Shown one piece after another: positions 1 to 7,676 of a stretch of 42,904 nt of DNA. The stretch is from Rugosimonospora sp036494675 (GTDB taxonomy: Bacteria > Actinomycetota > Actinomycetes > Mycobacteriales > Micromonosporaceae): contig DASXOA010000165.1 of NCBI GenBank assembly GCA_036494675.1, forward strand, positions 1-42,904. The letters run 5' to 3'. Each line of letters starts with the position of its first letter. Position 1 is the first letter of the stretch. The notes beneath the pieces were generated by a model. That model did no database searches. It had not been told where the DNA came from and was given only the letters and a program-made list of their open reading frames with translations. The translations under genes and the position numbers were made by a program.

Positions 1-1
1 A

Positions 2-329
2 CTGGCCCGGCAGATCGGCGACCGCACGCTGGCCGTGGGCACCCGCCTGCCCACGGTACGGCGGCTCGCCACCGACCTCGGCCTGGCGGTGAACACGGTC
101 GCCCGCGCGTACCGCGAACTGGAGGAGGCCGGACTGATCGCGACCCGGGGCCGGGCCGGGACGTTCGTCGCCGCCGCCGGTGACCGTGGCCGGCAGCGGG
201 CGCTGCGGGGGGGCGCAGGAATACGCCGCCCTGGTCCGCAGCCTCGGCATCGACGGCGACGAGGCGCTGGACATCGTGCGCGCGGCCCTGCTCGTCCGGC
301 CGGACGTGCCGCCGACCGGTTCCGGTTGA
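2..329 (+). pseudogene. GntR/YtrA-type transcriptional regulator, C-terminal part, frameshifted
   Basis: The window opens inside a winged-helix repressor gene. Reading from base 2 gives a typical GntR DNA-binding region: LARQIGDRTL, then GTRLPTVRRLATDLGLAV, NTVARAYRELEEAGLI and TRGRAGTFV, which are the recognition helix and wing. The short tail after the wing fits the small YtrA subgroup, which usually controls ABC transporters. At a run of seven G (about 206-213) the frame breaks. Removing one G joins the HTH part to a plausible YtrA-like tail (AQEYAALVRSLGIDGDEAL) that stops at 327-329. As written, the protein reads on into unrelated sequence. It is either a sequencing error in a homopolymer or a real lesion. 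The start lies left of the window, so the target and partner genes are unknown. Confidence 0.75.
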
Positions 330-430
330 CGCCCCTGCCGCGGGCCCCGATCGGCGGCGTGGTGGCCCCACCGTCATCACCATCCACCTACCACTGCACG
401 CGGCTCAAGGCAGACCTGGGCGGCGTCGGG

Positions 431-1912
431 TTAGTTGACGATGCTTCCACCGAAGCTCGACCAGCTCAGGCCGGCAAGCTCGCGCTGCAACGTGTTGTCC
501 GCGCCGCGTACGTAGACCTGAACGTTGCCGACGGAATCCACCAGCGCCACGGGGTCGCCGGCGATGTTGCCCAGCAGCGAGGCCCAGCCGACGCCCGAGG
601 GGTCCACGTGCCACAGGGCATTCGCGGCCCGCACATAGATCTGGAGGTCACCGTCGGGGTCGACCACCGCCGACGGGTTCCCGGCGATCTGCCCGCCCAT
701 CGACGACCAGCCGGCACCCGAGGGATCCACGTGCTGCAACGAGTTGTCCCGGCCCCGGATGTAGATCTGCACGTGCCCGGCGCGGTCCAGCAGTACGGCC
801 GGGTCGCCCGCGATGCTGCCGCCCATCGACGACCAGCCCGCACCCGAGGGATCCACGTGCCACAGCGCGGTACCCGCCCGCGCGTAGATCTGGATGTTGC
901 CGGCGGAGTCCACGATCGCCGACGGGTTCCCGGCGATCTGCCCGCCCATCGACGACCAGCCGGCACCCGAGGGATCCACGTGCTGCAGGGAGCCGTCCGC
1001 GCCCCGGACGTAGATCTGCACGTGCCCGGCGCGGTCCAGCAGTACGGACGGGTCGCCCGCGATGTTGCCGCCCATCGCCGACCAGCCGGCGCCGGACGGG
1101 TCGACGTGCTGCAACGAGTTGTCGTTGCCGCGGACGTAGATCTGCACGTGCCCGGCGGAGTCCGTCACGGCGGCCGGATTTCCGCCGAGGTTGCCGCCCA
1201 TGGCCGCCCAACCGATTCCGGAGGCATCGACGCTCGACATCGAGTTGTCGGTGTTGTGCACGTACGCATGTATGTGACCGTCGCCGGTGCGCACGAGCCA
1301 ACGGTCGTACGCGATGCCGAGTTGGACCGGCAGCAGGTTTCCCCACTGGCCGAAGTCGGCCACCTGCGCCGCGTTGGCGTCGCACTCCGCGCCGCCGACC
1401 GTGATGCCGTTCTGCACCTGTCGCAGGTGCGCACGGGTGTCCCAGTGCCCGGCGGACCACGCGTAGGTCTGCCAGCCCCAGACAATCTTGCCGGCGTTGA
1501 ACAGTCGCTGGATCACGTAGTACCCGCCGTAGGCGCCGCACCGGTGCAGGCCCACCACGGACGCGACGCCGTCGAAGTAGGCGTTGATGGCGGGCTGCTG
1601 GGCAGCCGAGGCGTCGAAGTCGACGCTGAAGTAGATCGGCCGCGTCGGCGGCATGCCGCACGCCACCGCCTGGCTCTGCGCCTTCTGGGCGTCGGCCACG
1701 CCCTGCGTGAACCCGTTGAGCGCGGCGCTCGCCGCGGCCTCCCAGTTGCACACGATGTGCAGGCCGGCCGCGATGAGTTGCTCGGCCTCCTGCGGGGTCA
1801 GGTTCTTCTGGGGGTTGCGGCTGAGATACCGGCACACGAAGGTGTAGTTCGCGGCCCGGATCGAGCTCGGACTCGGATGGCTGAACGCATAATCGATTCC
1901 CATGCGTGTCAT
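431..1912 (-). CDS. DUF1906 (Rv2525c-like glycoside-hydrolase-like) protein with seven-bladed PLL/tectonin-type propeller
   Basis: 493 residues. Residues about 4-195 match the DUF1906 TIM-barrel family (MGIDYAFSHPSP, FVCRYLS, GLHIVCNWEAA, RPIYFSVDFDA, YGGYYVIQRLF, WGWQTYAWSAG). Rv2525c-like members are thought to act on glycans or cell wall, but the reaction is unproven. Residues about 200-493 form seven repeats of about 42 residues with core GHVQIYVRG...LQHVDPSGAGW..MGG, the pattern of lectin-like beta-propellers that bind sugars. No signal peptide is visible, unlike exported DUF1906 proteins, so export would need another route or the protein works inside. ATG at 1912 is used; a second in-frame ATG at 1903 (MGIDYAF) is equally possible because neither has a clear Shine-Dalgarno. 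A 249-bp internal duplication lies in the propeller. It is transcribed alone from a probable promoter near 1984-2012. Confidence 0.85.
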   Translation of the reverse strand: MTRMGIDYAFSHPSPSSIRAANYTFVCRYLSRNPQKNLTPQEAEQLIAAGLHIVCNWEAAASAALNGFTQGVADAQKAQSQAVACGMPPTRPIYFSVDFDASAAQQPAINAYFDGVASVVGLHRCGAYGGYYVIQRLFNAGKIVWGWQTYAWSAGHWDTRAHLRQVQNGITVGGAECDANAAQVADFGQWGNLLPVQLGIAYDRWLVRTGDGHIHAYVHNTDNSMSSVDASGIGWAAMGGNLGGNPAAVTDSAGHVQIYVRGNDNSLQHVDPSGAGWSAMGGNIAGDPSVLLDRAGHVQIYVRGADGSLQHVDPSGAGWSSMGGQIAGNPSAIVDSAGNIQIYARAGTALWHVDPSGAGWSSMGGSIAGDPAVLLDRAGHVQIYIRGRDNSLQHVDPSGAGWSSMGGQIAGNPSAVVDPDGDLQIYVRAANALWHVDPSGVGWASLLGNIAGDPVALVDSVGNVQVYVRGADNTLQRELAGLSWSSFGGSIVN

Positions 1913-1983
1913 GGGAGACGCAATTCTGAGGGCCCGCCAAAGGAAGCCATCGCGACCTCCGCGCTAATAGTTTCGATGCGTCG

Positions 1984-2012
1984 ATCGTCATCCCATGCGC
2001 ACCGTGTGTCAA
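1984..2012 (-). promoter_or_regulatory. Probable sigma70-type promoter of the DUF1906 gene
   Basis: On the minus strand TTGACA (2012-2007) is followed after 17 bases by GACGAT (1989-1984). The -35 is a perfect consensus; the -10 matches at three of six positions. A start near 1977 would give a leader of about 65 bases before the DUF1906 start. The gap 1913-2211 is noticeably less GC-rich than the flanking genes, as expected for a promoter region, and shows no other gene. Confidence 0.5.
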
Positions 2013-2211
2013 TGGTTCTGACGTCCTTCGACAGGGCAGCATCACCGCTGGTCAAGGCCGACTTCGGCGAGTACGGTGAGAGCCATTGTGGACGCATTCA
2101 AGGGCAGCGGAACGGGAGTTTGATTCGGGTTAGCAATCGCCGGCTTTCATATTCGGTGACCGCCGAACGCACCGTGTCCGGAGCATGCGCGAGCCATGAG
2201 GAATAAGCGCG

Positions 2212-3549
2212 TCACTCGAACCGGTGGGGCTTCCAGGTCCGCCCCGCGTCGGTCGTCAGATAGATGGTCGCGGACGGTTCGAATGCGAGCGCGATGCCGT
2301 GGTCCGCATCGGTGAAGCCGACATAGGAGAATCCGCCGGACGCCGGCGCGTCCAGCGCCACGGGCCAGCTCGCTCCCCCGTCCCGGGTCACCCGCAGCGG
2401 CATCTGCGCTCCGGCGAGGAACACGGCGCCCGACGTCGCGGCCAGCGAGCTGACGTAGCCGGCCGGGTCCGGTGCCCCGGTCATCGCCGTCCAGGTCACC
2501 CCGCCGTCGGAGGACGTGAAGGCCCGCTTGGACGATGCGGAGTCGGCGGACGGGCCGGCACACACCACGGTCAGGCTCAGGTCGCCGGCCGCCGCGAGAG
2601 CGGATGCGGCCTGGTAGCCGTCGGGGCACGGCAGGCTGCGCCGGTTGATCACACCGTCCTTGATGGACAGCAGGCCGGTTCCGCCGCCGTACGCGTAGAC
2701 GTAGTGCCCGTGCAGGACCAGCCCGGTACCGCCCGGGTCCGCCACCTTGCTGAACGAGTCGCTGCCGGTGGTCGTGGAGTACAGGCCGTGGGCGTCGGCG
2801 GGACCGAGCCCGGTCGACACCCACACCCGGCCGAAGGCGGCCTCGACCGTCGCCACCGCCGGCACCGAGGTCACCTTGCGCCAGGTCGCCCCGCCGTCGT
2901 GCGTCGCGTACAGCACGCCGGACACGCCGCCGGGATCCCCCGCCACCACCGGGCCGCGGGCCACGACCCAGCCGTCGTGAGCGTTGGCGAACCGGATGTC
3001 CCCCACGTACGCGGCGTCGCCGGGCGCCGGGACGCCGACCCAGGTGTGCCCGCCGTCCCGGCTGCGGACCACCGCCGGGCACTGGGTCCAGGGCCGCGTG
3101 GACAGGCACGGCGCGTAGCCCAGCACCCACGCCGAACTCGTGTTGATGAAGGTGATCGACTCGGCCTGGAACCCGGGCGGGACCGGCCCGCCGGCCGGCC
3201 CGTTCGGGGCCGAGGGCGTGACACCCGGAGTGGACGGGGCGGGTTGCGGCCCCCGCGTCGGGCCGGTGCCCTCACCGGCCCCGTTGACCGGCGCCGCCGC
3301 GGTGGTCCGGGCCGCCGTCACGTCGTGGCTCGTGCCCGGCCGCCCCGCCAGCAGGTACCCGCCGCCGGCGGCGAGCAGGACGACCACCGTGGCGGCCACG
3401 CTCGCCAGTACCCGCCGCCGGTACCGGGACGTGTACGCGCGCCGGGCAGCGAGTGCTCCGGCCGGCCGTACCCGCGACAGCGTCTCGGTACGCAGAGCCG
3501 CGAAATGCTCGCGCAGCACGGTGTCATCGTTGTCATCCAACGGATCCAC
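2212..3549 (-). CDS. Single-pass membrane protein with extracellular BNR/sialidase-type propeller, partner of SigE-like sigma factor
   Basis: 445 residues from GTG at 3549, chosen because GAGGAG sits seven bases upstream and the reading then overlaps the sigma-factor stop by 17 bases. A short cytoplasmic part with a basic stretch (RRAYTSRYRRR) precedes one membrane helix (VLASVAATVVVLLAAGGGYL, about residues 46-65), then a Pro/Thr-rich linker. The outside part carries repeated Asp-box motifs: SRDGGHTW, THDGGATW, SSDGGVTW, TRDGGASW, TTDAGRTW. These mark BNR/YCF48-like propellers; the family does not by itself imply sialidase activity. Translational coupling to the sigma gene suggests it is an anti-sigma-like membrane regulator or sensor, although no zinc-binding anti-sigma motif is seen. 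That role is inference. Confidence 0.75.
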   Translation of the reverse strand: MDPLDDNDDTVLREHFAALRTETLSRVRPAGALAARRAYTSRYRRRVLASVAATVVVLLAAGGGYLLAGRPGTSHDVTAARTTAAAPVNGAGEGTGPTRGPQPAPSTPGVTPSAPNGPAGGPVPPGFQAESITFINTSSAWVLGYAPCLSTRPWTQCPAVVRSRDGGHTWVGVPAPGDAAYVGDIRFANAHDGWVVARGPVVAGDPGGVSGVLYATHDGGATWRKVTSVPAVATVEAAFGRVWVSTGLGPADAHGLYSTTTGSDSFSKVADPGGTGLVLHGHYVYAYGGGTGLLSIKDGVINRRSLPCPDGYQAASALAAAGDLSLTVVCAGPSADSASSKRAFTSSDGGVTWTAMTGAPDPAGYVSSLAATSGAVFLAGAQMPLRVTRDGGASWPVALDAPASGGFSYVGFTDADHGIALAFEPSATIYLTTDAGRTWKPHRFE

Positions 3550-4030
3550 GCCGCATCTCCTCAAGAGGGTCGCTCAGCTCTTTCAGCAGGGCGGCACGCG
3601 CGCGGTGCAGCCAGGAGCGCACCGTGCTCTCCGGGACGCCGCACTCCTGGGCTATCTCCGCCGTCGTCAGGTCGGCCAGGTAGAACAACGTGACCGCCTG
3701 GCGTTGCTTGACCGGCAGCCGGGCCAACGCCGCGGTCAGCGCGACCCGGTCGGGGTCCGGCCCGGCGACGGACTCGACCCGCTGGCGGGCGACGAACCGC
3801 AGCGCGGTACGCGCCCGCCGCCACCGGCTGATGGCCAGGTTCCAGGCCACCCTGCGCACCCAGCCCACCGGGTCGTCGTAGCCCATCAACCGGTCCCACC
3901 GTCCCCACGCCCGACAGAAGGCCTCCTGCACCACGTCCTGCGCCTCGGCCAGATTCCCCGTACCGGCGTGCAGCTGCACGACGAGTGGACCGAAGTGCGC
4001 GGCGTAGAAGTCATCGAAACTCCCAGACAA
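3533..4030 (-). CDS. SigE-family ECF RNA polymerase sigma factor
   Basis: 165 residues, the size of the short actinobacterial SigE-family ECF factors. Region 2 is seen at FDDFYAAHFGPLVVQLHAG and NLAEAQDVVQEAFCRAW, and region 4 at LPVKQRQAVTLFYLADL followed by the helix-turn-helix TTAEIAQECGVPESTVRSWL. It directs RNA polymerase to a small regulon, usually for envelope or stress genes. The start is TTG at 4030, with GGGGGAGGG just upstream; no in-frame ATG fits. The gene overlaps the following propeller membrane protein by 17 bases, so the two are made together and probably work together. A GCAACG-N17-GTGTCT element upstream could be an autoregulated ECF promoter. Confidence 0.9.
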   Translation of the reverse strand: MSGSFDDFYAAHFGPLVVQLHAGTGNLAEAQDVVQEAFCRAWGRWDRLMGYDDPVGWVRRVAWNLAISRWRRARTALRFVARQRVESVAGPDPDRVALTAALARLPVKQRQAVTLFYLADLTTAEIAQECGVPESTVRSWLHRARAALLKELSDPLEEMRRGSVG

Positions 4031-4060
4031 ACGCCCTCCCCCGCGAGCCGGTCCCTCTCA

Positions 4061-4089
4061 AGACACGCGACCGCGCGCCCCTACGTTGC
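4061..4089 (-). promoter_or_regulatory. Candidate ECF-type promoter upstream of sigE-like gene
   Basis: On the minus strand GCAACG (4089-4084) and GTGTCT (4066-4061) are separated by 17 bases and lie about 30 bases before the sigma start. AAC-containing -35 and GTC-containing -10 elements are typical of ECF promoters. The match is short and lies in the 78-base divergent gap shared with the quinone oxidoreductase gene, so it is only suggestive of autoregulation. Confidence 0.3.
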
Positions 4090-4108
4090 AGAGAACTAGA
4101 GTGGTTTC

Positions 4109-5071
4109 GTGAAAGCCATCGAGGTGAGTAAAAACGGCGGTGCGGAGGAACTTGCCCTGAGCACGCTCGCCGATCCGGTGCCAGGCCCGGGCCAGCTGCT
4201 GATCAGACTGACCGCGTGCGGAGTCAACTATATCGACATCTACCACCGCCGGGGTCTCTACCCCCGGCCGCTGCCGTTCGTGCCCGGCACCGAGGGCGCC
4301 GGCGAGGTGGTCGCGGCCGGTGCCGGAGTGGACCCGCGGCTCGTCGGCACTCGGGTGGCGTCGTCGGACCTGATCGGCGGGTATGCCGAACTCAGCCTGG
4401 TCGGAGCCGACCGGGCGGTGCCGCTGCCGGACGCGATCGGTGACGAACTCGGCGCGGCCGCGATGCTCCAGGGGATGACGGCGCACTACCTGGTATCCGA
4501 CAGCTACCCGGTGCGGCCGGGCGACACCGTACTGGTCCACGCGGCGGCCGGCGGCATGGGCCTGCTGGTCACGCAGTTGGCCACCGCGCTGGGGGCCCGG
4601 GTCATCGCGACCGCGTCGACACCGGAGAAGGTCGAGCTGGCCCGGTCGGCGGGCGCGGTCGAGGTGCTCGGGTACGACGGCTTCGCCGGGGCGGTACGGG
4701 AGCTCACCGGCGGCGAGGGCGTGGCCGCGGTGTACGACGGCGTGGGCCGGTCCACCTTCGACGGCAGCCTGGCCAGCCTGCGGCAGCGCGGAATCCTGGT
4801 GCTCTACGGGCAGGCCAGCGGCCCAGTGCCGCCGTTCGACCCGGCGCGCCTGGCGGCCGGCGGGTCGCTGTCGCTCACCCGGCCGACGCTGACCCATTTC
4901 GTGGCGACACCGGAGGAGTTGAAGCGGCGCGCGGGCGACGTGCTGAACCGGGTCGCGGACGGCTCGCTCGCGCTGCGGATCGGGGCACGGTACCCGCTGG
5001 CCGAGGCGCGCCGCGCGCACGAGGACCTGGAGAGCCGGCGTACCACCGGAAAGCTCCTGCTGATTCCCTGA
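4109..5071 (+). CDS. NADPH:quinone reductase / zinc-less MDR oxidoreductase
   Basis: 320 residues, normal length for quinone oxidoreductases of the medium-chain dehydrogenase/reductase superfamily. The catalytic domain shows ACGVNYIDIYHRRGLYP and PFVPGTEGAGEVVAAG. The Rossmann part has VLVHAAAGGMGLLVTQLA (the NADPH site) and the motif GGEGVAAVYDGVG typical of Qor. Zinc-ligand cysteines are absent, as in Qor. It probably reduces quinones or related electrophiles with NADPH, in the cytoplasm. GTG at 4109 is the start; no long leader is possible because the sigma gene diverges 78 bases away. It ends facing the IclR gene, with a bidirectional terminator between them. The natural substrate cannot be told from the sequence. 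Confidence 0.88.
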   Translation: MKAIEVSKNGGAEELALSTLADPVPGPGQLLIRLTACGVNYIDIYHRRGLYPRPLPFVPGTEGAGEVVAAGAGVDPRLVGTRVASSDLIGGYAELSLVGADRAVPLPDAIGDELGAAAMLQGMTAHYLVSDSYPVRPGDTVLVHAAAGGMGLLVTQLATALGARVIATASTPEKVELARSAGAVEVLGYDGFAGAVRELTGGEGVAAVYDGVGRSTFDGSLASLRQRGILVLYGQASGPVPPFDPARLAAGGSLSLTRPTLTHFVATPEELKRRAGDVLNRVADGSLALRIGARYPLAEARRAHEDLESRRTTGKLLLIP

Positions 5072-5100
5072 GACGGGACGCGTTCGCCTGAGGCGGGACG

Positions 5101-5133
5101 CGCCGGCCGGGTCCCGCTAGAACCCGGCCGGCG
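5101..5133. terminator. Bidirectional terminator hairpin between qor-like and iclR-like genes
   Basis: A perfect 12-bp inverted repeat (CGCCGGCCGGGT at 5101-5112 and ACCCGGCCGGCG at 5122-5133) with a 9-base loop lies at the junction of two convergent genes. Its right arm overlaps the last codons of the IclR gene. There is no T-tract, which is usual for high-GC actinobacterial terminators. Confidence 0.7.
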
Positions 5134-5911
5134 CGACGCTGCCGCCCAGGTCGTCGCCGATCAGCTTGGCCGTCTCCAGCAGCGGCGGCAACAGGTCGCG
5201 GCGGATGTCCTCGACGCTGCGCCGGCTCGCGTGCGCGGAGACGTTGATGGCCGCCACCACCCGGCCGTGCCCGTCGCGGATCGGTGCCGCCACCGAACAC
5301 AGGCCCTCTTCGAGTTCCTGGTCGACCAGCGCCCAGCCCTGCCGGCGGATGCGCATCAGCTCCGCCCGCAGCCGGACCGGTTCGGCGATGGTGTGCGGCG
5401 TCAGCGGCCGCAGTTCGGCGGAGAGCAGGTACCCGTCGAGCCAGTCCGACGACTGGCCGGCGAGCAGCACCCGACCCATCGAGGTGGCGAACGCCGGGAA
5501 GCGGGTGCCGACGCTGATCGCCACCGTCATGATGCGCTTGGTCGCCACCCGCGCGATGTAGACGACCTCGTCGCCGTCGAGCACCGAGACCGACGAGGAC
5601 TCGTGCACCCGCTCCACCAACTGCTCCAGGTGCGGCATGGCCACCTCGGGCAGCGACTGGCTGGACAGGTACGCGTAGCCCAGTTCGAGGATCTTCGGCC
5701 GCAACGCGAACAGCCGCCCGTCGCTGCGCACGTAGCCGAGGCTGACCAGGGTGTGCAGGAACCGTCTCGCGGCGGCGCGGGTCAGGCCGGTCGTGCGGGC
5801 GACATCGCTGAGCGTCAGCTCCGGATGATCGGCATCGAAGGCCCGGATGACCGCGAGGCCGCGGTCCAGCGACCGGACGAATTCGCCCTCGCGTGGCTCG
5901 TCGTCAGCCAT
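5117..5911 (-). CDS. IclR-family regulator, PcaR/PobR type
   Basis: 264 residues with the two IclR domains. The N-terminal winged helix (about 10-75) reads FVRSLDRGLAVIRAFDADHP and LTLSDVARTTGLTRAAARRF. The C-terminal effector domain (about 85-255) has SVSVLDGDEVVYIARV, ISVGTRFPAFATSMGRVLLA and VAAINVSAHASR. These phrases are typical of the branch holding PcaR, PcaU and PobR, which respond to beta-ketoadipate, protocatechuate or hydroxybenzoate. ATG at 5911 has GAGAGAGGA upstream. The gene is divergent from the aldehyde dehydrogenase/transporter/pobA operon, and GTTCG-type palindromes lie in the gap, so it very likely controls that operon and itself. Whether it activates or represses cannot be read from sequence. 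Confidence 0.9.
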   Translation of the reverse strand: MADDEPREGEFVRSLDRGLAVIRAFDADHPELTLSDVARTTGLTRAAARRFLHTLVSLGYVRSDGRLFALRPKILELGYAYLSSQSLPEVAMPHLEQLVERVHESSSVSVLDGDEVVYIARVATKRIMTVAISVGTRFPAFATSMGRVLLAGQSSDWLDGYLLSAELRPLTPHTIAEPVRLRAELMRIRRQGWALVDQELEEGLCSVAAPIRDGHGRVVAAINVSAHASRRSVEDIRRDLLPPLLETAKLIGDDLGGSVAPAGF

Positions 5912-5933
5912 CGGGTTCCTCTCTCGCGTTCAC

Positions 5934-5962
5934 GGCAGACTCGCGCTCATGGCAGACTCGCG
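5934..5962. repeat. 17-bp-spaced direct repeat in iclR leader
   Basis: GGCAGACTCGCG occurs at 5934-5945 and again at 5951-5962, giving a 17-base period just upstream of the IclR-like gene start. It could be a minor tandem duplication in the leader or part of a regulatory site; nothing else supports a function. Confidence 0.4.
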
Positions 5963-5973
5963 TTCCGCACCGC

Positions 5974-5988
5974 GTTCGCTAGACGAAC
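5974..5988. promoter_or_regulatory. Candidate IclR/PcaR-type operator, site 1
   Basis: GTTCG-CTAGA-CGAAC is a perfect 5-bp inverted repeat with a 5-base spacer. Pseudomonas and Acinetobacter PcaR/PcaU sites, as remembered, follow GTTCG-N5-CGCAC, so this is the same layout. It lies on the iclR side of the divergent gap, about 65 bases from the iclR start, and would suit autoregulation. Confidence 0.5.
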
Positions 5989-6094
5989 ATGACCACCTGC
6001 CGAACAGTAGAGCCGCCCGGCCGGCCAGTCAACACTGCGTACGCTGGCCGATACCGTTGCCTGCGCCCGGATCCTAATCGGTACACGGAGGCCG

Positions 6095-6123
6095 TTGACG
6101 CCTACCGTTGCGTCACCTATGTT
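6095..6123 (+). promoter_or_regulatory. Promoter of the aromatic aldehyde/transport/pobA operon
   Basis: TTGACG (6095-6100) and TATGTT (6118-6123) are separated by 17 bases, a good sigma70-type promoter in this GC-rich background. The predicted start, near 6130, falls between the two downstream GTTCG-type sites, so a bound IclR protein would touch the polymerase-binding region directly. The leader to the GTG start at 6185 is about 55 bases. Confidence 0.6.
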
Positions 6124-6154
6124 CGCCGGAGAAACACTCGTTCGTACGGCGCAC
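6121..6154. promoter_or_regulatory. Candidate IclR/PcaR-type operators, sites 2 and 3
   Basis: GTTCG-CCGGA-GAAAC (6121-6135) is a degenerate copy and GTTCG-TACGG-CGCAC (6140-6154) fits the GTTCG-N5-CGCAC layout exactly. Site 2 overlaps the end of the -10 element and both straddle the likely transcription start. Tandem sites are usual for PcaU-like regulators. The functional claim is by analogy. Confidence 0.5.
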
Positions 6155-6184
6155 ACACCCCCACTTCTCCGTCGAGGAGTAGTC

Positions 6185-7645
6185 GTGACGTTGTTTGATG
6201 AGTCGACATGGCGTGGCAAGATCTTCCTGAACGGATGGCGGACCGCTGCCGGCGGCGACGCGGCGGTCACCGAACCGGCTACCGGCGAGGAACTGACCCG
6301 CATCGGCAACGCCGGCCCGGACGACGTGGTGCGGGCGGCTCAGATCGCCCGCGAGGCACAGGCTGGATGGGCGGCACTGCCGCACACCGAACGCGCGGCG
6401 GTGCTGCGCCGGGCCGGTGACCTCTGGACGCAGCACGCCGACGTGGTCGCCGGGTGGCTCGTCCGGGAGGCCGGATCGGTTCCCGGCAAGGCACAGTTCG
6501 AGGTCGGGCTGGTCGTCCAGGAGTGCTACGAGGCCGCGGCACTGCCCTCACGCGCCTACGGCGAACTGCTGCCCAGCACCGAGCCCCGGTTGAGCTGGGC
6601 ACAGCACTCGCCGGTGGGCGTGGTCGGCGTGATCTCGCCGTTCAACTTCCCGATCATCCTCGCCGTCCGGTCGGTCGCCCCGGCGCTGGCCCTGGGTAAC
6701 GCGGTCATCCTCAAGCCGGATCCGCGCACCGCGGTCTGCGGCGGGGTCACCGTCGCCCACATCTTCGAGGAGGCCGGGCTCCCGCCGGGAGTGCTCCAGG
6801 TGCTGCCCGGCGGTGTGGACGCGGGCGAAGCCCTGATCAACGAGCCACCGGTACGGGTCATCTCGTTCACCGGTTCCACGGCGGCCGGCCGCCGGGTCGG
6901 GCAACTCGCCGCCGCCTCGCTCAAGCGGGTCCACCTCGAACTCGGCGGCAACTCCGCACTGGTGGTGCTCGACGACGCCGACCTCGACCGGGCCGTCTCG
7001 GCCGCCGCGTGGGGCTCGTGGCTGCACCAGGGCCAGATCTGCATGACGACCGGGCGGCACCTGGTGCAGGAGCGGCTCTACGACGACTACGTCGCCCGGC
7101 TGTCCGAGAAGGCGACCCACCTTCCGGTCGGCAATCCGGCCACCGACCAGGTGGCCCTCGGTCCGCTCATCGACTCCCGCCAGCGCGACAAGGTGCACGA
7201 GTTGGTCACCCGTACCGTCTCCGCCGGCGCGAAGCTCGCGGCCGGCGGCGAATACGACGGGTTGTTCTACCGCCCCACCGTGCTAGCCGAGGTGACGCCC
7301 GACATGCCGGCGTACGCCGAAGAGGTCTTCGGTCCGGTCGCACCGGTGGTTCGATTCTCCACAATGGACGATGCCGCGAGGCTGGCCGCCGACAGCGAGT
7401 ACGGGCTGTCGCTGGGCATCCTGACCCGCGACGTGATGCGCGGGCTCGCACTGGCGCAGCGGATACCGACCGGGGTGGTGCACATCAACGATCAGACCGT
7501 GAACGACGAGGCCAACGTCCCGTTCGGCGGCCTGGGCGCCTCCGGTACCGGATCCCGGTTCGGCGGGGCCGCGGCCAACGTCGATGCCTTCACCGATACG
7601 CGCTGGGTGACGGTGCGCGGAGAAATCGCTCCGTATCCATTCTGA
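6185..7645 (+). CDS. Benzaldehyde-type (aromatic) aldehyde dehydrogenase, NAD(P)+
   Basis: 486 residues from GTG at 6185, chosen because AGGAG lies a few bases upstream; the open frame extends further up but has no ribosome site. It is a full aldehyde dehydrogenase: VGVISPFNFPIILAVRSVAP, the cofactor site FTGSTAAGRRVG, the general base Glu in LELGGNS, the catalytic Cys in GQICMTTGRH and the late motif EEVFGPVAPVV. Phrases such as FDESTWRGKIFLNGW and HINDQTVNDEANVPFGG are those of benzaldehyde/vanillin dehydrogenases (XylC/Vdh-like). It should oxidise an aromatic aldehyde to the acid. With pobA five genes downstream, 4-hydroxybenzaldehyde is a natural guess for the substrate, but vanillin or benzaldehyde are also possible. 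First gene of the operon. Confidence 0.88.
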   Translation: MTLFDESTWRGKIFLNGWRTAAGGDAAVTEPATGEELTRIGNAGPDDVVRAAQIAREAQAGWAALPHTERAAVLRRAGDLWTQHADVVAGWLVREAGSVPGKAQFEVGLVVQECYEAAALPSRAYGELLPSTEPRLSWAQHSPVGVVGVISPFNFPIILAVRSVAPALALGNAVILKPDPRTAVCGGVTVAHIFEEAGLPPGVLQVLPGGVDAGEALINEPPVRVISFTGSTAAGRRVGQLAAASLKRVHLELGGNSALVVLDDADLDRAVSAAAWGSWLHQGQICMTTGRHLVQERLYDDYVARLSEKATHLPVGNPATDQVALGPLIDSRQRDKVHELVTRTVSAGAKLAAGGEYDGLFYRPTVLAEVTPDMPAYAEEVFGPVAPVVRFSTMDDAARLAADSEYGLSLGILTRDVMRGLALAQRIPTGVVHINDQTVNDEANVPFGGLGASGTGSRFGGAAANVDAFTDTRWVTVRGEIAPYPF

Positions 7646-7676
7646 GTTAGAGGCCCCGCTTCCTCCGGAGAGCCCC

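Noticed and set aside
2152..2167. Small hairpin (TTCGG...CCGAA) after the BNR gene as terminator
   Set aside because: Five pairs with a six-base loop is too weak in this base composition to support a call.
35..2206. A 723-codon plus-strand open frame
   Set aside because: Only its first 60 residues are real (GntR). The rest is a frameshifted reading across the DUF1906 gene on the other strand.
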